Assembly: GCA_938004015.1 (NCBI GenBank)
Contig: CALKWU010000046.1
Span: 1-35,234, forward strand
DNA from: an uncultured Oceanobacillus sp.
GTDB lineage: Bacteria > Bacillota > Bacilli > Bacillales > Amphibacillaceae
Length of the DNA: 35,234 nt
Direction: 5' to 3'
The notes beneath the pieces are model-generated. The model saw only the letters and a program-made list of their open reading frames with translations, did not search any database and was not told the origin of the DNA. Below are positions 1-7,800 of the stretch, in pieces. How positions within the stretch are numbered: position 1 is the first letter of the stretch; each line of letters starts with the position of its first letter. A program made the position numbers and the translations under genes.

Positions 1-348
1 AATAATAGTGTCAACCAAGATGATCCTAGCAACATTACCGGATATTTTTACTCAAATGATAAATTTGAAATGTTTGGTGTTGGATCGAACATAAGAATTG
101 AAGGTGGCATTTCTGCTCGACGAGTCGTATTAAATGCAATTCGTGGAAGAGCAAAAAATTATCGTTTTGATGGATCTCAAAGAATAATTAGTAATCGATA
201 TTTTGAAGGAGTCGAGGAACAAGCTAAAAGAGATTCACGACTTCAAGTGATTTATAACCCAGGAGTTGTTGGTACATACTCTGAGTTGCAATTAGAAGTT
301 CCGGTAGTCAGAAACGTTGATAAACCTGAAATCATTAGTCGTGAATGA
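1..348 (+). CDS. C-terminal part of unknown, possibly pilus-related protein
   Basis: The frame is open from the first base to a TGA at 346-348, so only the last 115 residues are visible and the start lies outside the window. The visible part is rich in glycine, asparagine and beta-prone stretches (YFYSNDKFEMFGVGSN, IRIEGGISARRVVLNAIRG) and ends with RLQVIYNPGVV followed by a short charged tail. It has no membrane segment. The pattern of a repeated beta structure followed by an 'LQVIYNP' strand recalls the C-terminal regions of PilX-like or beta-helical secreted proteins of Bacillaceae, but this is a family impression only. No function is assigned. It is transcribed towards the small membrane protein that follows 67 bp later. 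Confidence 0.6.
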   Translation, partial: NNSVNQDDPSNITGYFYSNDKFEMFGVGSNIRIEGGISARRVVLNAIRGRAKNYRFDGSQRIISNRYFEGVEEQAKRDSRLQVIYNPGVVGTYSELQLEVPVVRNVDKPEIISRE

Positions 349-356
349 ACATTTAT

Positions 357-409
357 CAGTGCTATCCCTTTTTACCTAGCATACATTAATACAAAAAAGG
401 GAGGCACTG
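357..409 (+). promoter_or_regulatory. Hairpin sequestering the SD of the small membrane protein gene
   Basis: CAGTGC (357-362) pairs with GCACTG (404-409), and CCCTTTTT (366-373) pairs with AAAAAGGG (394-401). A small 3/2-nt internal loop separates the two stems and a 20-nt loop closes the structure. The ribosome binding site AGGGAGG (398-404) of the gene starting at 416 is mostly inside the right arm. No T-run follows, so it does not look like an intrinsic terminator of the upstream gene. It may regulate translation of the downstream gene. Confidence 0.5.
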
Positions 410-415
410 TTATTT

Positions 416-643
416 ATGAAAAATTTACCCATCCTACGCTTATTACTCGCCGGTCTCATGATTTATTTCGCTTTGCCCGAAATCCAAACTGCCGCATCGA
501 ACCTGGAAATGGTTTTCTGGGGGATGTGGCTCGTTTTCTTTCTGCTCGTCGTCGGGGCGAATTTAGCGATCCTTTTACAAATGATTGATTCGCCGCCAAT
601 GGAACAGACGCAACAAAAAAAGAAGTTACGTGCTAATTATTGA
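416..643 (+). CDS. Small two-helix membrane protein, unknown function
   Basis: A 75-residue protein with two predicted membrane helices, roughly residues 5-22 and 29-54 (WGMWLVFFLLVVGANLAILL), and a lysine-rich cytoplasmic tail (QQKKKLRAN). The ATG at 416 has the SD AGGGAGG at 398-404, 11 nt upstream. I do not recognise the family. It lies just before ytoI (69 bp to the chosen ytoI start), and its own mRNA leader can fold over its SD. It could be a small membrane regulator or accessory protein. Existence as a real gene is supported by the SD, the hydrophobic pattern and the lack of a competing ORF. Confidence 0.65.
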   Translation: MKNLPILRLLLAGLMIYFALPEIQTAASNLEMVFWGMWLVFFLLVVGANLAILLQMIDSPPMEQTQQKKKLRANY

Positions 644-712
644 GTTATTGCGCCTTAATCTGTATAATTAAATTTGAAGACTTGATATAGTACAGATGAG
701 GCGGTGCTTACA

Positions 713-2020
713 ATGGCAACGAAACATGAAATGATTTTACAGCATATTATCTCTTTGGATGTAGGCGAGAAAATTTCTGTCCGCCAAATTGCGAAAGAAT
801 TGAACGTGAGTGATGGAACGGCTTACCGTGCCATCAAGGAAGCGGAAAACCAAGGTCTTGTCAATACGATAGAACGGGTCGGAACTATTCGAATCGAACA
901 GAAGAAAAAGGAAAATTTCGAGAAACTCACCTTTGCCGAAGTTGTGAATATCATTGATGGACAAGTTCTCGGCGGCCGAGACGGCTTGCATAAGACATTG
1001 AGCAAATTTTTAATCGGTGCGATGCAACTGGACGACATGATGCGTTATACGGAAGCCGGATCGCTCCTTATCGTCGGTAACCGGGTGGAAGCGCATTATC
1101 GGGCACTGAAAGCTGGTGCGGCGGTGCTCATCACCGGTGGATTCGATACAGACGAACGGAACAAGCGGCTTGCCGACGAAAAGGACTTGCCGATTATTTC
1201 GACAAGCTATGACACGTTTACTGTCGCATCGATGATTAACCGGGCGATTTATGACCAGTTGATCAAAAAGGAAATCATTTACATCGGTGACATTGCGACG
1301 CCAATTGAAGAAACTTACTATCTCAAAGAAACCGATCAAGTGAAAGATTGGTATGTATTGAACCGGGAGTCGACCCATAGCCGTTTTCCGGTTCTCGATA
1401 ACAACCGTCGCTTAGTCGGTATGGTGTCACCGAGGGATATCGTCGGACAGGACGAATCCCAAGAAATCGCCAAAGTGATGAGCAAAAAACCGTTGACGGT
1501 CCAGTCGACGACCTCTTTGGCATCCGCATCCCATACGATGGTTTGGGAAGGGATCGAACTACTCCCGGTTGTCGATGATTCAGAGAAACTCGTTGGTGTC
1601 GTTTCCCGTCAAGACGTATTGAAAGCGTTGCAACAAGTGCAAAGACAGCCGCAAGTGGGGGAGACGATCAGCGACATCATCAACAGCAATATCGAGCCTG
1701 CGAAAGATGAGGAAGGCACGTTCGTCGCCAAAATCGTCCCGCAAATGACGAATCATCTAGGCACACTTGGCCACGGAGTATTCACCGCATTGATCATTGA
1801 AGCGAGCAGCCGAATGTTGCTGGATAAACGCAAAGCGGAATTGTCGATTGAGAACATCACTGTCTATTTCACGAAACCGGTGCAAATTGAAAGTGAATTG
1901 CGCATCAAACCGAGGATCTTGGAAGTGGGGCGTTTATACGTAAAGATTGACGTGGAAGTGTTTGATGATAAGGATTTGATTGGAAAAGGGCTGCTCATGG
2001 CACAGCTCATCAACCGCTGA
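713..2020 (+). CDS. ytoI: YtoI, HTH-DRTGG-CBS-hotdog regulatory protein
   Basis: A 435-residue four-part protein: an N-terminal winged helix-turn-helix (about 1-60, ISVRQIAKELNVSDGTAYRA), a DRTGG domain (about 70-175), a pair of CBS domains (about 190-310; FPVLDNNRRLVGMVSPRDIV, then LPVVDDSEKLVGVVSRQDVL) and a C-terminal hotdog, thioesterase-like domain (about 330-430). CBS and DRTGG domains usually bind adenine nucleotides, so it probably senses a nucleotide and may act on DNA; its real target is unknown even in B. subtilis. I chose the ATG at 713 (MATKHEMILQH) over the GTG at 704 because the SD-like AGGCGG at 699-704 is at proper distance only from 713, and because remembered homologues start MATK. 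Convergent with ytpI. Confidence 0.9.
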   Translation: MATKHEMILQHIISLDVGEKISVRQIAKELNVSDGTAYRAIKEAENQGLVNTIERVGTIRIEQKKKENFEKLTFAEVVNIIDGQVLGGRDGLHKTLSKFLIGAMQLDDMMRYTEAGSLLIVGNRVEAHYRALKAGAAVLITGGFDTDERNKRLADEKDLPIISTSYDTFTVASMINRAIYDQLIKKEIIYIGDIATPIEETYYLKETDQVKDWYVLNRESTHSRFPVLDNNRRLVGMVSPRDIVGQDESQEIAKVMSKKPLTVQSTTSLASASHTMVWEGIELLPVVDDSEKLVGVVSRQDVLKALQQVQRQPQVGETISDIINSNIEPAKDEEGTFVAKIVPQMTNHLGTLGHGVFTALIIEASSRMLLDKRKAELSIENITVYFTKPVQIESELRIKPRILEVGRLYVKIDVEVFDDKDLIGKGLLMAQLINR

Positions 2021-2034
2021 TGAGCTGTTTCCAT

Positions 2035-2122
2035 AAAAAAATCCGAACAGCTGCAATTTTTTAGGAAAAATTCCTGGACGGATGATTTTTCCGAAACGTT
2101 AAAGCAGCATGTTCGGATTTTT
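2035..2122. terminator. Nested bidirectional terminator between ytoI and ytpI
   Basis: Outer arms AAAAATCCGAACAGCTGC (ending 2054) and GCAGCATGTTCGGATTTTT (2104-2122) pair with a single bulged base. The A-tract before and T-tract after make it usable in both directions. Inside the loop a second perfect 8-bp stem forms between GGAAAAAT (2064-2071) and ATTTTTCC (2085-2092). It lies between convergent ytoI and ytpI. Confidence 0.75.
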
Positions 2123-2145
2123 ATTCAAAAAGGGATATTCTCGGG

Positions 2146-2442
2146 TTATTCGCTTGCATTCAGCCTGCGCCATTCGTTGCGGTAATGTTTTTGTTCATTG
2201 TATCCGCGAATAATGTGCAAACCTCCAAGAATAACGAAAATGACGCCGATGACAATGGAAAGCACGGTTTCATAAAAGAAATATTGATTGATTCCAAAAA
2301 GCAAAATGAATGCACCTAGACAGATCCGGGATCTTCCATTGAAATATTTTTGCGTCAGTACGTCTTTGCTTTTTACAATAGCAACCTTATAATAAACATA
2401 TAGCACCAATGATACGACGATGCCGATTGGAAAAATAATCAT
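2146..2442 (-). CDS. ytpI: YtpI family small membrane protein
   Basis: A 98-residue membrane protein with about three hydrophobic segments: residues 3-20, 41-58 and 61-80 (LSIVIGVIFVILGGLHIIRGY). The spacing of FGINQYFF, the glycine-rich third helix and the 'YNEQKHYRNEW' tail fit the YtpI-like family, whose function is unknown. The start ATG has the SD TAGGAG shortly upstream on the minus strand. In B. subtilis ytpI sits between ytoI and nrnA, as here, but in this window it is on the strand opposite to ytoI. Confidence 0.8.
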   Translation of the reverse strand: MIIFPIGIVVSLVLYVYYKVAIVKSKDVLTQKYFNGRSRICLGAFILLFGINQYFFYETVLSIVIGVIFVILGGLHIIRGYNEQKHYRNEWRRLNASE

Positions 2443-2535
2443 CTGATCGCTCCTACACGTTGTATTTGCATGTACACGACTCTATTTTAACTTTTTTCGG
2501 TGATTATTGCCAGCCGCATAACAAAGCGGGCAAAT

Positions 2536-2562
2536 TTGTCTTTTATTCGTCATATTTATAAT
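2536..2562 (+). promoter_or_regulatory. Probable sigma-A promoter of nrnA
   Basis: A perfect -10 TATAAT at 2557-2562 follows TTGTCT at 2536-2541. The spacer is only 15 bp (16 if the -35 is read one base earlier), so the -35 assignment is uncertain. The nrnA start is 17 bp downstream of the -10, giving a very short leader. Confidence 0.4.
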
Positions 2563-2579
2563 CAGATTGGGGTTATCGT

Positions 2580-3527
2580 ATGGTTAAACAGAAAATCATT
2601 GCAGAAATCAAGAAATACGACACGATCATCATCCACCGTCATACCCGGCCGGATCCGGATGCGCTAGGATCTCAAGGTGGGCTGAAAGAAATCATCCGAT
2701 CGTCTTTTCCGGAAAAAACGGTCTATGCAGTCGGTGAGGATGATCCCGAATTTACATATCTCAACCAAATGGATGAAATTGATGACGATGTGTATCGGGA
2801 TGCGCTCGTAATCGTTTGTGATACGGCAAACACACCACGGATCGATGATGAAAGATACAAACTCGGGAAAAAACTCATCAAAATCGACCACCATCCAAAT
2901 GTCGATTCCTATGGAGACATCGAATGGGTCGATACGGATGCAAGTTCCACGAGCGAAATGATTTACGAACTGTTCGAAGCGGGGAAACAGGAAAGGCTGA
3001 AAATGAACGAAGCCGCTGCCCGGTTATTGTATGCCGGCATCGTCGGTGATACGGGAAGATTCCTTTTCCCGAACACGACGAAGAAAACGTTCCAATATGC
3101 AGCGGAACTGGCTTCTTACGACTTCGACCGAGCGCTTCTTTACAAGGACATGTACAGTATCGACATGAAAATTTTACGCTTGAAAGGATATATTTTGCAA
3201 CATTTCCAAATGCGGGATTCCGGCTTATGCGCCGTGAAACTGACGAAAGAATTGCTCGAACAATACGATGTGTCTGCTGATGAATCCGGCCAGCTCATCA
3301 ACATTTTCGGCGATTTGAAAGGGATCTCTGCATGGGTGTTTTTTGTCGAAGAGGATGATTCCATCCGGGTGCGGCTCCGTTCGAAAGGGCCGGTCATCAA
3401 TGAAGTGGCGGCCAAATACAACGGTGGAGGACACCCGCTCGCCTCTGGAGCGACCGTATACAGTTGGGAAGAAGCAGAACAGGTCGTGGAAGATTTGGAC
3501 AAAGTTTGTAAGGCGTATAAAGAGTAA
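2580..3527 (+). CDS. nrnA: NrnA, bifunctional oligoribonuclease / pAp phosphatase
   Basis: A 315-residue DHH/DHHA1 phosphoesterase. In B. subtilis NrnA (YtqI) degrades short RNA oligonucleotides (nanoRNA) and dephosphorylates 3'-phosphoadenosine 5'-phosphate. Visible signatures are the N-terminal metal-binding HRHTRPDPDALGS, an Asp in VIVCDTANTP, the DHH motif at residues 103-105 (IDHHPN), and the DHHA1 motif GGGH at 282-285 (YNGGGHPLASGA). Length matches the family (about 313). The protein is cytosolic and Mn-dependent in known members. It is a single-gene unit closed by a strong terminator. No key residue seems to be missing. Confidence 0.92.
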   Translation: MVKQKIIAEIKKYDTIIIHRHTRPDPDALGSQGGLKEIIRSSFPEKTVYAVGEDDPEFTYLNQMDEIDDDVYRDALVIVCDTANTPRIDDERYKLGKKLIKIDHHPNVDSYGDIEWVDTDASSTSEMIYELFEAGKQERLKMNEAAARLLYAGIVGDTGRFLFPNTTKKTFQYAAELASYDFDRALLYKDMYSIDMKILRLKGYILQHFQMRDSGLCAVKLTKELLEQYDVSADESGQLINIFGDLKGISAWVFFVEEDDSIRVRLRSKGPVINEVAAKYNGGGHPLASGATVYSWEEAEQVVEDLDKVCKAYKE

Positions 3528-3531
3528 ATAC

Positions 3532-3592
3532 AAAGTCCGGACGATTTTTGTTTCAACGAATAAGTACTGAAACAAAATCGTCCGGACTTTTT
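3532..3592. terminator. Strong bidirectional terminator after nrnA
   Basis: AAAGTCCGGACGATTTT and the following TTGTTTCA (3532-3555) pair with TGAAACAAAATCG and TCCGGACTTT (3568-3590). The stem is about 23 bp with one bulged base and a 12-nt loop. It separates nrnA from the convergent 66-residue gene. Confidence 0.85.
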
Positions 3593-3609
3593 GAAAATCG
3601 ACTGCTTTT

Positions 3610-3810
3610 TCATCCCTTCACTTCCGTCTTTTCATGTTGCGGATAAAACCAGCATCCGGAAGGTGTTTCATCAATGATGACTTCCAAGTTCTCCCTGGCG
3701 ATATCCCGTTTCAAAATCCGGATCACTTCGTCTGACTCGGCAAATGCGGTTTCCCCATTCCGCAACTGTTCCATCTTCCGTTTCACTAAGGTTTTCGGTT
3801 CAATGATCAT
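3610..3810 (-). CDS. Conserved small protein of unknown function (66 residues)
   Basis: A soluble 66-residue protein: MIIEPKTLVKRKMEQLRNGE, then an acidic middle (ESDEVIRILKRDIARENLEV) and a motif DETPSGCWFYPQ near the C-terminus. The start ATG is preceded on the minus strand by AAGGGGG with 7-nt spacing, a very good SD. It sits in the place where B. subtilis has a small uncharacterised gene between nrnA and ytrI (I believe ytzJ, but I am not certain). It follows ytrH-ytrI on the same strand with a 106-bp gap containing a weak terminator and a cre-like palindrome, so it may have its own promoter. Confidence 0.7.
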   Translation of the reverse strand: MIIEPKTLVKRKMEQLRNGETAFAESDEVIRILKRDIARENLEVIIDETPSGCWFYPQHEKTEVKG

Positions 3811-3834
3811 TTTAAAACCCCCTTGTTAAATCAG

Positions 3835-3848
3835 ATTAAGCGCTTACA
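3835..3848. promoter_or_regulatory. cre-like (CcpA) palindrome upstream of the 66-residue gene
   Basis: ATTAAGCGCTTACA fits the cre consensus TGWAANCGNTNWCA at 12 of 14 positions; only the first two bases differ, and the core AAGCGCTT is perfectly palindromic. It lies 24 bp upstream of the ATG, within the probable leader. Function is inferred. Confidence 0.35.
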
Positions 3849-3869
3849 TATATTACTTCCATTTTACAC

Positions 3870-3901
3870 AAAAATCTCCCCGTATAAAGGGAATGCGGGA
3901 A
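3870..3901 (-). terminator. Weak terminator after ytrH-ytrI
   Basis: Read on the minus strand, TCCCG and CGGGGA can pair around a loop, followed by GATTTTTGTG. The stem is short, so termination is probably partial. Confidence 0.35.
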
Positions 3902-3916
3902 AAGTTCAAGAAATGT

Positions 3917-4408
3917 TCAATTTAAGATGCTTGCCGTCACGACAAGTTTCATTTTCGGGGCAATCGTCAGTCGGGTGATGGTAAAATGATACGTCACATT
4001 ATCCAGTGTGAACGCTTTATTTTCAATAGAAGAAATGAGTAACTCATCACTCGAAGAAATGATTTCGATTTCCGTGCCGATCAAGTGGCTGATTTCTTCT
4101 TTAATTAACGTCTTCAATTGGGAGACCATCAAACTGTCGTCTTTCATCAATTCGGGATTGGAAATGATGATGTCGATTTCGTCGACTGTCGGTTCCCCGC
4201 TCCGTTCCTCTTGGCTTTCCAACAACACGTCATTTTGTTCCCGTAAATCGATGATCTCTTCCTGGAGCTGGAAATTCCTGGCGAGCAAATCTTCATACAT
4301 CTCTCCATACATATAAAGCAAAACGAGATAGCCGATGAGGGAGCCGACGAAAATGCCGACGAAAAAATATTGCCAACTTTTATTGCGGTGGTAAGGCGGA
4401 AAATGCAT
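3917..4408 (-). CDS. ytrI: YtrI, sporulation membrane protein
   Basis: A 163-residue protein with a single N-terminal membrane anchor (about residues 13-33, YFFVGIFVGSLIGYLVLLYMYG), then a coiled coil (about 35-67, LLARNFQLQEEIIDLREQNDVLL) and a mixed alpha/beta C-terminal domain. B. subtilis YtrI is a sigma-E-controlled membrane protein needed for efficient sporulation; its biochemical role is unknown. The basic N-terminus (HRNKSWQ) suggests that the C-terminal domain faces outward. The ATG at 4408-4406 follows the ytrH stop codon (4412-4410) by one base, so the two genes are co-translated. Confidence 0.85.
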   Translation of the reverse strand: MHFPPYHRNKSWQYFFVGIFVGSLIGYLVLLYMYGEMYEDLLARNFQLQEEIIDLREQNDVLLESQEERSGEPTVDEIDIIISNPELMKDDSLMVSQLKTLIKEEISHLIGTEIEIISSSDELLISSIENKAFTLDNVTYHFTITRLTIAPKMKLVVTASILN

Positions 4409-4409
4409 A

Positions 4410-4745
4410 TTATGCCAATCCTTTCCGGGTGATCCACTCGATGATCGTCATGCCTACTTTCACCCCACCCATAGCAGAGATGATGAGGAGAACTTGTTTG
4501 AAAAGATCGAAGGTGGATCCGCCGAAAATGCTCCGTTCCACATTGGCGATTGCGTCAAACGTTCCTCCAATCGCTGCGACGATCGCCCAAATTTTCAACC
4601 GATCGGCAATTCGCGTCATCGATGACACCGGTGCATCTCCAGTCAGAAATTCACCGATGCTTCCGATGATGGAACCTCCGAGGATGACTCCAAAGGCGAT
4701 AAAAAAACAATGGATGAAAGCTGCGAAAAACCGTTCCTCCATCAT
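4410..4745 (-). CDS. ytrH: YtrH, sporulation membrane protein
   Basis: A small integral membrane protein of about 111 residues. Hydrophobic segments lie near the N-terminus (FFAAFIHCFFIAFGVILGG), in the middle (KIWAIVAAIGGTFDAI) and near the C-terminus (FKQVLLIISAMGGVKVGMTII). The KIWA-VAAIGGTFDA core matches YtrH of Bacillus, a mother-cell protein that affects sporulation. I chose the first of two adjacent ATGs (4745-4743): the SD AAGGAA lies 9 nt upstream. A GTG at 4754 would be too close to this SD. First gene of a ytrH-ytrI operon, divergent from dnaE. Confidence 0.85.
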   Translation of the reverse strand: MMEERFFAAFIHCFFIAFGVILGGSIIGSIGEFLTGDAPVSSMTRIADRLKIWAIVAAIGGTFDAIANVERSIFGGSTFDLFKQVLLIISAMGGVKVGMTIIEWITRKGLA

Positions 4746-4771
4746 GTACGCCACTTCCTTTCAGCCTGTCC

Positions 4772-4802
4772 TTACATCTTATGTACTGCATCTCCCCATT
4801 AT
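4772..4802 (-). promoter_or_regulatory. Candidate sigma-E promoter of ytrH-ytrI
   Basis: On the minus strand ATA (within TCATAAT) is followed after 16 bp by CATAAGAT, which agrees with the sigma-E pattern ATA-N16-CATACANT at six of eight -10 positions, counting the free position. Sigma-E control of the B. subtilis homologues makes this plausible. Confidence 0.4.
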
Positions 4803-4844
4803 GAAACGGCAGGAAAGCGGGAACCGTATGCATGTTCTTTTTTC

Positions 4845-4853
4845 TGATATAAT
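4845..4853 (+). promoter_or_regulatory. Extended -10 promoter of dnaE
   Basis: TGATATAAT carries a perfect TATAAT at 4848-4853 with the TGn extension at 4845-4847. No convincing -35 is seen at the usual distance. The dnaE start is 28 bp downstream. Confidence 0.6.
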
Positions 4854-4881
4854 ATAGCCATAGAAAAGAAGGTGGGTTCGT

Positions 4882-7800
4882 ATGTCTTATATCCATTTAC
4901 AAGTGAGAAGCGGTTATAGCCTGATGAACAGCACGATCACCATCGAGCGTCTTGTGGAAAAGGCGAAATCATCAAATTTCCCTGCCATTGCGTTGACGGA
5001 CGAAGGGGTGCTCTATGGTGCGATTCCTTTTTATCAGGCGTGCAGAAAGGCCGGAATCAAGCCGATCATCGGACTGATCCTTCCGGTTGCCAACGGAAAT
5101 GAAACGAGTGAAGTAACGTTACTGGCGAAAAACAATACCGGCTATCATCATTTGATCCGTTTGAGCACGATGCTTCAAGTGGAGGAAAGGGAAAGCATCC
5201 CTCTGGAACAAGTCGAGGAATACGCTGATGGATTGATCGCCATCCTCCCGGCAGAAGATCCGGTGTTTTCCGCTAAACTGAAAGAAAACGATTTTCAAGA
5301 AGCGAAAGGCTACCTCGAACGTTTTCAACACACTTTTGCCTCGGAAGATTTTTACGTCGGTGTCGAACGGCAAGGCCGGACGGCGACTTTGTTGGAGCAT
5401 TTTGCCTCTATTCATCCGGTAAGCGTGACGGCGATCACGGACGTCCGGTATTTGGAAGAAAATGATGTATACAGCTATGCTTGTTTATTGGCGATGAAAC
5501 ATGGAAAAGAATGGGATATGGAAAGGACCGATAAATCTTTATGGGGTAAACATTTACGGCACGAGGAAGAAGTGGAACTTGCCCTCGGCGGCTTGTTTCC
5601 GGAAGCGGTTCGGACAACGGAAAAAATCGCTGCTCGGTGCCATGTCGACATTGATTTTTCAACACGGCTTTTACCGAGTTTCCCCCTTGATGATGAGGTC
5701 GATGCCCATACGTATTTGGAAAACTTATGCGAGCGGAATTTGCTGGAAAAATATCCGGAACCGTCTGCGGAAATGAAAGAAAGGCTTGCCTATGAGCTTT
5801 CCGTCATCAAAACGATGGGTTTCAGTGATTATTTCCTCATCATCGCCGATATCATCGCTTATGCAAAAAGCAAAGGGATCGCCGTCGGGCCGGGAAGGGG
5901 TTCTTCGGCCGGTTCTCTCGTCGCCTACGTGTTGGGTATCACCGATGTGGATCCATTGGAATTCGATTTGTTGTTCGAGCGGTTTTTGAATCCGGAACGT
6001 CAAACGATGCCGGATATCGATATCGATTTTTCCGACGAACGCCGTGATGAAGTGATCGAATATGTCCGGGAAAAGTATGGAAAAGAGCATGTCGCACAAA
6101 TCATCACATTCGGGACGTTCGCTGCCCGCTCATTGATTCGGGAATTGATCAAAACATTGAACGTCAATCCGGAAGATGCCCGCTATATTTTACGGGAGTT
6201 TCCGACCCAATCGTCGAAACCGCTCGCAGAAACGATGAAAAGCTTGCCGGAACTCTCGGAGTATGTAAAACAATCGAATAAATTGAAGCTGTTGTTTTCC
6301 ATCGCGGTCCGCCTCGAAGGTTTGCCAAGGCATATTTCCACCCATGCCGCCGGAATTGTCATCAGCAATGAACCTCTGGTGGAACATGTCCCGCTCACGA
6401 CAGGGACGGGGGATACGTATTTGACCCAATATGCGATGAATGAATTGGAGGCAATCGGACTTTTGAAAATGGACTTTCTCGGCTTACGGAACTTGTCGTT
6501 ATTGGAAAAAGTTCTGCATACCATCAATTACGGCAAAAACGATCCGCTCCGCTTGGAAGAAATACCGGAACACGATGAAAAAACCTATGAGTTGTTGCGG
6601 GAAGGCAGAACGAACGGCATTTTCCAACTGGAGTCGGAAGGGATGAAGCGAGTGCTCAAAGAGCTGAAACCAACCTCCTTTGAAGATATCGTGGCGGTGA
6701 ACGCGTTGTATCGTCCAGGACCGATGGATTTCATCCCAACTTATATCCGCAGAAAGCATCAGCTGGAACCGGTCACATATCCTCATGACGATTTGAAGCC
6801 GATTTTGGAAAAAACATATGGCGTGCTCGTCTATCAAGAGCAAATCATGCAGATCGCGCATCGCATCGCCGGCTTCAGTTTAGGGGAAGCGGATATTTTA
6901 CGCCGCGCCGTAAGCAAAAAAGATGAAGGAATCATGGAAGAGCAGCGGGAAGCTTTCCTGCAAGGTTGTATCGAAAACGGCTACAGTCGGGAAATCGCTG
7001 TGGAAATTTTCAGCTGGATCGTCAAGTTTTCCAATTACGGTTTTCCGCGGAGCCATGCCGTCGCTTACAGTAAAATTTCTTATCAATTGAGTTACTTGAA
7101 GGCGAATTACCCGGCGGAATTTTTTGCCGAAGTGTTGAGTTCCGTCCGCAATCAGCAAGACAAGTTGCAGTTGTATTTGAAAGAATTGCATGAAATCGGC
7201 ATTGAACTCCTCCCGCCATCCATCAACCGCAGCATCTGGAAATTCACCGTCGAAAAGAGCGCCATCCGCATGGGACTCAGCTCCATTAAAGGCATCGGAA
7301 GGGATGCGATCTTTGCAATCATCGAAGCACGTAAAACCGGTCCATTCAAACATCTTTTCGATTTTTGCCTGCGTGTGTCTGATGTGAAACGGTCGGCAGT
7401 GGAAAATTTGATTTTGGCCGGTGCTTTTGATGAATTGTATCCGAATCGGGCAAGTTTACTCGCCTCCCTTGACCAGGCAATGGAGCAAGGGGAGTTGTTC
7501 CGGGAATTCCAAGACCAGCCGAATTTGTTTGAAGACACATTGAATCTTGTGGAAAATTACGTCGAAATCGAGGATTTTCCATTGACGAAAAGGCTGCAGG
7601 ATGAAAAAGAGCTCGTCGGCATGTATCTGTCCAGCCATCCGCTGGAAAATTACCGTAAAAATCTTCGGGCTTGCGGCTTCCTGTCCATTGTCGAGATGGA
7701 AAAAGCTACTCCGAGACGCAACATGCAGACAGCTGTCATCGTTCAGGAAATCAAACAAATCCGTACGAAACGGGGGGAACAGATGGCGTTCCTTACAATT

